A DNA stretch of 64,000 nucleotides from Batillaria attramentaria. Taxonomy: Eukaryota; Mollusca; Gastropoda; Batillariidae. Positions 60,030 to 64,000 of the stretch are shown here, piece after piece; position 1 is the first letter of the stretch; every line of letters starts with the position of its first letter. Made by a program: the position numbers and the translations under genes. Under the pieces are notes generated by a model. The model made no database searches, had not been told where the DNA came from, and saw nothing but the letters and a program-made list of their open reading frames with translations. Where the stretch lies: positions 1,225,001 through 1,289,000 of the forward strand of contig JACVVK020000013.1 in the NCBI GenBank assembly GCA_018292915.2, written 5' to 3'.

Positions 60030-60640
60030 TCCGGGCCCGTTTCTTCGAAGATACTTAACCGAATGGCTTCAAATTTGGGGTATCCAAATTTATCAAAATG
60101 TTACATTAGACGATTCAAGCGTGTGATGATTGCTTAAGTGATTTGGGAGTTATCGCCCTTTTGAGACAAGTTGGTTGTCTTTCGTGTACAGGCGTAATAT
60201 TTATTTAAATCACTCAATTTTTTGGCAGTAGATAGCTTGAATACGGACTCTGAATTGATTCACTACTAGAAAATGGTCGCTCTTATAGTTTTCATGTAAA
60301 CCGAGCCTGAGTTGACATTGCATGTGAACCCAGTTCAGATGCCTATTTCTCCGAAAATACTAAACCGATCGATTTCAAATTTGGGGTTTCTAAATGAATC
60401 AAGATTGTTGAATAGAAGGCCCGATCCAGGTACGATTGCACACATGATTTGCGAGTTATCGCCCTTTTCAAAAAAAGTGGCTTTCTGGCGTTTAAAGGCG
60501 TAATATTTACCTAAACCACTCCATTTTTTGGACATAGATAGCATGAATACGGACTCTCAACTGAGTGAATTTTGGAGGTTGTCGCTTTTATATTTTTGGC
60601 GTAAACCGTACCTGATGAAAGTGCTGGTGAACACACTTTA
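60030..60640. repeat. ~302-bp unit in tandem, two diverged copies
   Basis: Both units contain CTTCGAAGATAC / TCTCCGAAAATAC, AACCGAT--TTTCAAATTTGG, GAGTTATCGCCCTTTT, AGGCGTAATATTTA and GAATACGGACTCT. Unit starts are at about 60039 and 60341. Confidence 0.85.
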
Positions 60641-61395
60641 GATCTCAAAATCGCTCCTACTATACATAGATAATGAGCCTGGGGTGCCATAAAAAATATA
60701 CAAAAAAAATTAGAAAAATTCACTGCAGCCGTTGTCGTCAGTTGACTCGAAAATTTGTACTCGAAGCACATTTCCTTTACACAAGCCACACGCCTCACAA
60801 ACATCGCAGAAAAGGCACACGCGCACTGACGCAAAACTGTATCAGCGTCAGTTTGCCGACGTCATGTTTGATTGACGTGGGGGTGTGTCGTCACTTTTCG
60901 GAAGTTCTCTATTTGTAGACGGGGAAAGCGGGAGTTTCATTGATGTAGTGAGCTTTGTTTTTCCCACTGACTCTCACTCAATAGCATAGTAGAGTGAGAG
61001 AACACCACATAGGTCTCAATGGAGCACATGCACAAACGCGGCTCGCGCAAGTCTGCGTGCGTGCGTGCGTGCGTGCGCGCGCGCGTATGTCTGTGTGTGT
61101 CTGTGTGCGCGCGCGCGCAGCAGACATAACACATAGTGAAAAAACGTTCGCCGCGCAGACTTGTCTGTTAAACACATTGAGCCGGTATAAATTCGATCTT
61201 TACACTGCGCAACAGCAACACTTCAATTTTCATGGGGCTGCTTTCATTGCAAGAATTGTATCCGAGTCAAAGTTATTACGTCAAATGTATTATGCGTCAT
61301 CCCAATGAGGAAAACGTCATAGATTTCAAAGAAAACAACTTGACGTCTCTCTTCCAAAACCAAGATTGGTCTGACAAGCCCGGTCAGTTGTTTCC
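60641..61395. other. Unassigned sequence with (GCGT)n/(GCGC)n runs
   Basis: GCGT repeats at about 61058-61085 and GC repeats at 61106-61120. Plus-strand frames downstream (such as the one containing HPNEENVIDFKEN) have no recognisable family. Confidence 0.5.
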
Positions 61396-61506
<111 letters not shown>

Positions 61507-62029
61507 TCCCGTATACATGGCATTACAAAAGAACGACCGTGACGACAGCAGGTGATTAAATGGAAACAACATATTGGGCTGGTCAGTGGCCATCTTGTTT
61601 TTTTTGCAAACCTTGCAAGTCCTTTTCGAAGCCGGAATGTGTTAATTCCTAAATAATACGTTGACGTCATTCACTGACGTCACTGTTTCTTGCTGGCTCA
61701 TGAAGGTTTTAGGAGCACACGTCAATTAGTCAGTGTGATTAGCTTTTACGTCATTGTCACGAGGTGGGTTTTTTTTGTTTTTTTTTGGGGGGGGGGGGGG
61801 TTCCGCTATTTTGAGCACCGTTTAAGAAAAGTTTCTTACGCCTTGAAAAAAAAATAGAAAATGCTTCAACCAACGCTGTATTTTGTGTAGAATGCACTGA
61901 CTTGACACGACCGCGGCTGCTGAGCCGTAGCTAACCCCAGTCACGTGGCTAAGAGGTCGAGGTCGTAGCTTGGCTTGGTTCCCGAGTTAAGCCGTAGCGT
62001 ACTCTGATTTACTTTTGTTTCAAAAAAGC

Positions 62030-62470
62030 GCTCCTGGCTGGCTGCCCTCAGTTCCTCCTAAACAGACTTCAAAAGGTTCAAAATGCTGCCGCTCGCTTAG
62101 TTCTTAAAGCAAGGAAATCAGATCACGTCACACCCCTTCTTCGCACTCTGCACTCGTTGCCTGTGTCTTCTAGAATTCAATACAAGATTTCATCCCTTAC
62201 GTACAACTGTGTCACCTCCTCCTGTCCTCTATATCTGTCTTCTTTGCTTCAGCTTTACACTCCATCTAGACAACTTCGTTCTGCTGCTGACACTCGGAAA
62301 CTCCGTGTCCCTCATGTCAAGACAAAGACCTTAGGCCCTGTCAGCGTAGTTATTCATACCAGTGTCCGACTTGTTGGAACGATCTCCCAGTTTCGATCAG
62401 ATATGCAGACACAAAACTGTCTTTCAAAACAAAATTGAAAACCCACCTCTTCACAGCCTTCAACCAATAA
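62030..62470 (+). mobile_element. CR1-like LINE ORF2 C-terminal fragment
   Basis: Translation across one or two frameshifts gives LLNRLQKVQNAAARLVLKAR, HVTPLLRTLHSLPVSSRIQY and KISSLTYNCV, then RQLRSAADTRKLRVPHVKTK, CWNDLP and SFKTKLKTHLFTAFNQ with a TAA stop. This is the canonical C-terminal region after the reverse-transcriptase domain in CR1/L2-type LINEs. Catalytic motifs are missing. Confidence 0.85.
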
Positions 62471-62497
62471 CTGTTGCCACATCATCATTTTGCTGGT

Positions 62498-62501
<4 letters not shown>

Positions 62502-62559
<58 letters not shown>

Positions 62560-62561
62560 TG

Positions 62562-62620
<59 letters not shown>
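62502..62620. repeat. (GT)n with central (GCGT)n
   Basis: Two GT arrays flank six GCGT units, immediately after the CR1-like fragment. Confidence 0.93.
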
Positions 62621-62622
<2 letters not shown>

Positions 62623-64000
62623 GCCAGGGGCAGCCCGTGTATGATGCTGCACATCATGTGTTTGTAGTTAAATGTATGTGTGGAAGCATGTTGTGTGTAT
62701 TTCTGGGTGCGTGAGTGCCCTGAGCTCCCGTGAGAGGGACGGAGGGCGTCCTTTAAGTTCTTTATTCATTATTATTATAGAATCCGACACGGTATCAACA
62801 CGCCGCTGATGTGTCCCCCCTGGTGTGAATGGCTGTATCATGTTTCTGGCAGTAAAATGTAATCAACACCCCATTGTATTGATTCTCCGTGTAAACAGTA
62901 GTCCAGTACTCTCACTGAAACTTTCACTCACGCCGGCCGGGAGAAACGGAGAACTTTAGATCCCCGACTGTCTGGAAATGAATTAAGTCACTAGGCCAGG
63001 ATCAACGTTTTATCTTTGATAGGTATAAGAAAGTGGCGCCGTTTAAAAAGAGAGAGAAAAAAAAAGAGTTATCGCCGGAAAACGTTGGCGGCTGAATTAC
63101 CAAACGCACTATTAACTCCAATCACGTGGGTGAAGGTCGAGGTCCGACATACCTTTAACGCACTATATTATACTGTGTAGATACTACTACTTGTGATTCT
63201 GCTTCAGTGGCGTCTGGCGTACATAATACCAAAGACATTATATGATACTTAAGCAGCTGGTCGGTCACTGATCGCGACAAGATGTGATTGGAGACGGCCC
63301 AGATGGGTACTGAGGTTGAGGAGAGGGTAGGCGGCAGCTATTCTAACTAAGAGTCCAGCTGAACACTATTCAATCCAGCCAGACTGCAGGTCGGCAACAT
63401 ATTTTTGTATCCTTGAATGTGATGACCATGGGAGGCGCGAAGAGTCGTATTTACCACCGGGCCGCCTGCGAAGCAGGAACGTCTTCTGAAACTCGCAGAG
63501 TCGCACTTACTAGCTTGGCCGGGTGTCCCATGAGTCTGCTATTACTTCGTGTTTGTTTGTATGTATGTTTGTTTGTTCGGTCTCCAAAAGCACTCTGAGT
63601 CAGTATACACACTGTAAGTTTAATTTTCGTCTCCATTTTCCATTGTCTGTGCTGAAAGCAACGTAAAATATAGGCCCGGAAAGCCGGTTCACACTGATAT
63701 TCGACTTGTACTCGTATCACATTATTTTACAAGCAGAACAGCCTTCTGCTCCAATATCTAGTGTACTTTCGGTTCATTCTCGCTTGCTGATTGCTTTCAC
63801 GCTTCGATATCCGGCACACGCCCCCTGAGGGTCTAAACGGGATGTCTACGCAATTCGCCCAAATCGGGCATTCCCACTCGAGAAGACATCACCTCCGAGC
63901 ATGCGCAGTTTTAAAACTTGAAAATCAATAGACGCTGCCTACGCGGCTTGGCATGCGGAAACTGACAAGTCAACTCATTGGACTTCGCTAGCTTGTTCCT
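62621..64000. other. Unassigned sequence to window end
   Basis: A phrase CACGTGGGTGAAGGTCGAGGTC at about 63124 resembles CACGTGGCTAAGAGGTCGAGGTC at about 61943, so a dispersed or duplicated piece is present. No supported gene. Confidence 0.45.

Noticed and set aside
63413..63598. 61-codon plus-strand frame near the window end
   Set aside because: No family similarity, no splice sites and no codon bias; it also has an equally long antisense frame.

Overview
This is a eukaryotic, animal-type genomic window. It has small exons with GT/AG introns, dense (GT)n, (AG)n and (ATT)n microsatellites, several SINE families, LINE tails and many small inverted-repeat DNA elements. The repeat style (long CA/GT arrays, tRNA-derived and 5S-derived SINEs, RTE-like and CR1-like LINEs, PIF/Harbinger remains) suggests a mollusc, perhaps a gastropod. 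That assignment is inference. No prokaryotic, CRISPR or prophage feature is present.

Layout. 0.3-1.8 kb holds a three-exon minus-strand gene for a small secreted Cys-rich (PAN/apple-like) protein. 2-20 kb is a repeat mosaic: four kinds of SINE, several MITE-like elements, a 9.2-9.9 kb minisatellite and a palindrome that resembles Penelope/hammerhead sequences. 20.1-23.0 kb on the minus strand holds four exons of a TMEM179-like four-helix membrane protein whose first exon I could not find; a decayed PIF/Harbinger transposon lies just upstream of them. 25.9-42.1 kb on the plus strand is a complete COG2 gene (conserved oligomeric Golgi complex subunit 2). I resolved it into 18 exons whose phases all fit, giving 762 residues. 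Its introns are full of SINEs, hAT-like elements and LINE fragments. 45.4-46.4 kb on the minus strand is SAYSD1, converging on COG2, with two apparent single-base deletions in its second exon. 48.3-51.4 kb is an apparently full-length RTE-like LINE on the minus strand, bounded by 13-bp target-site duplications and broken by three single-base frameshifts. 54.4-55.8 kb on the minus strand is a long, GC-rich, largely disordered, His-rich protein I do not recognise. 56-64 kb is mostly repeats and unassigned sequence.

The host genes do not form a pathway. COG2 acts in Golgi tethering, SAYSD1 at the ER translocon, TMEM179 is a membrane protein of unclear role and the first gene is secreted. Structurally, the best leads are: (i) a pair of opposed hAT-like copies in COG2 introns 2 and 4 that flank exons 3-4 and could pair in the transcript; (ii) two palindromes with hammerhead-ribozyme-like cores; (iii) a 5S-rRNA-derived SINE; and (iv) many SINE insertions whose target-site duplications are still perfect.
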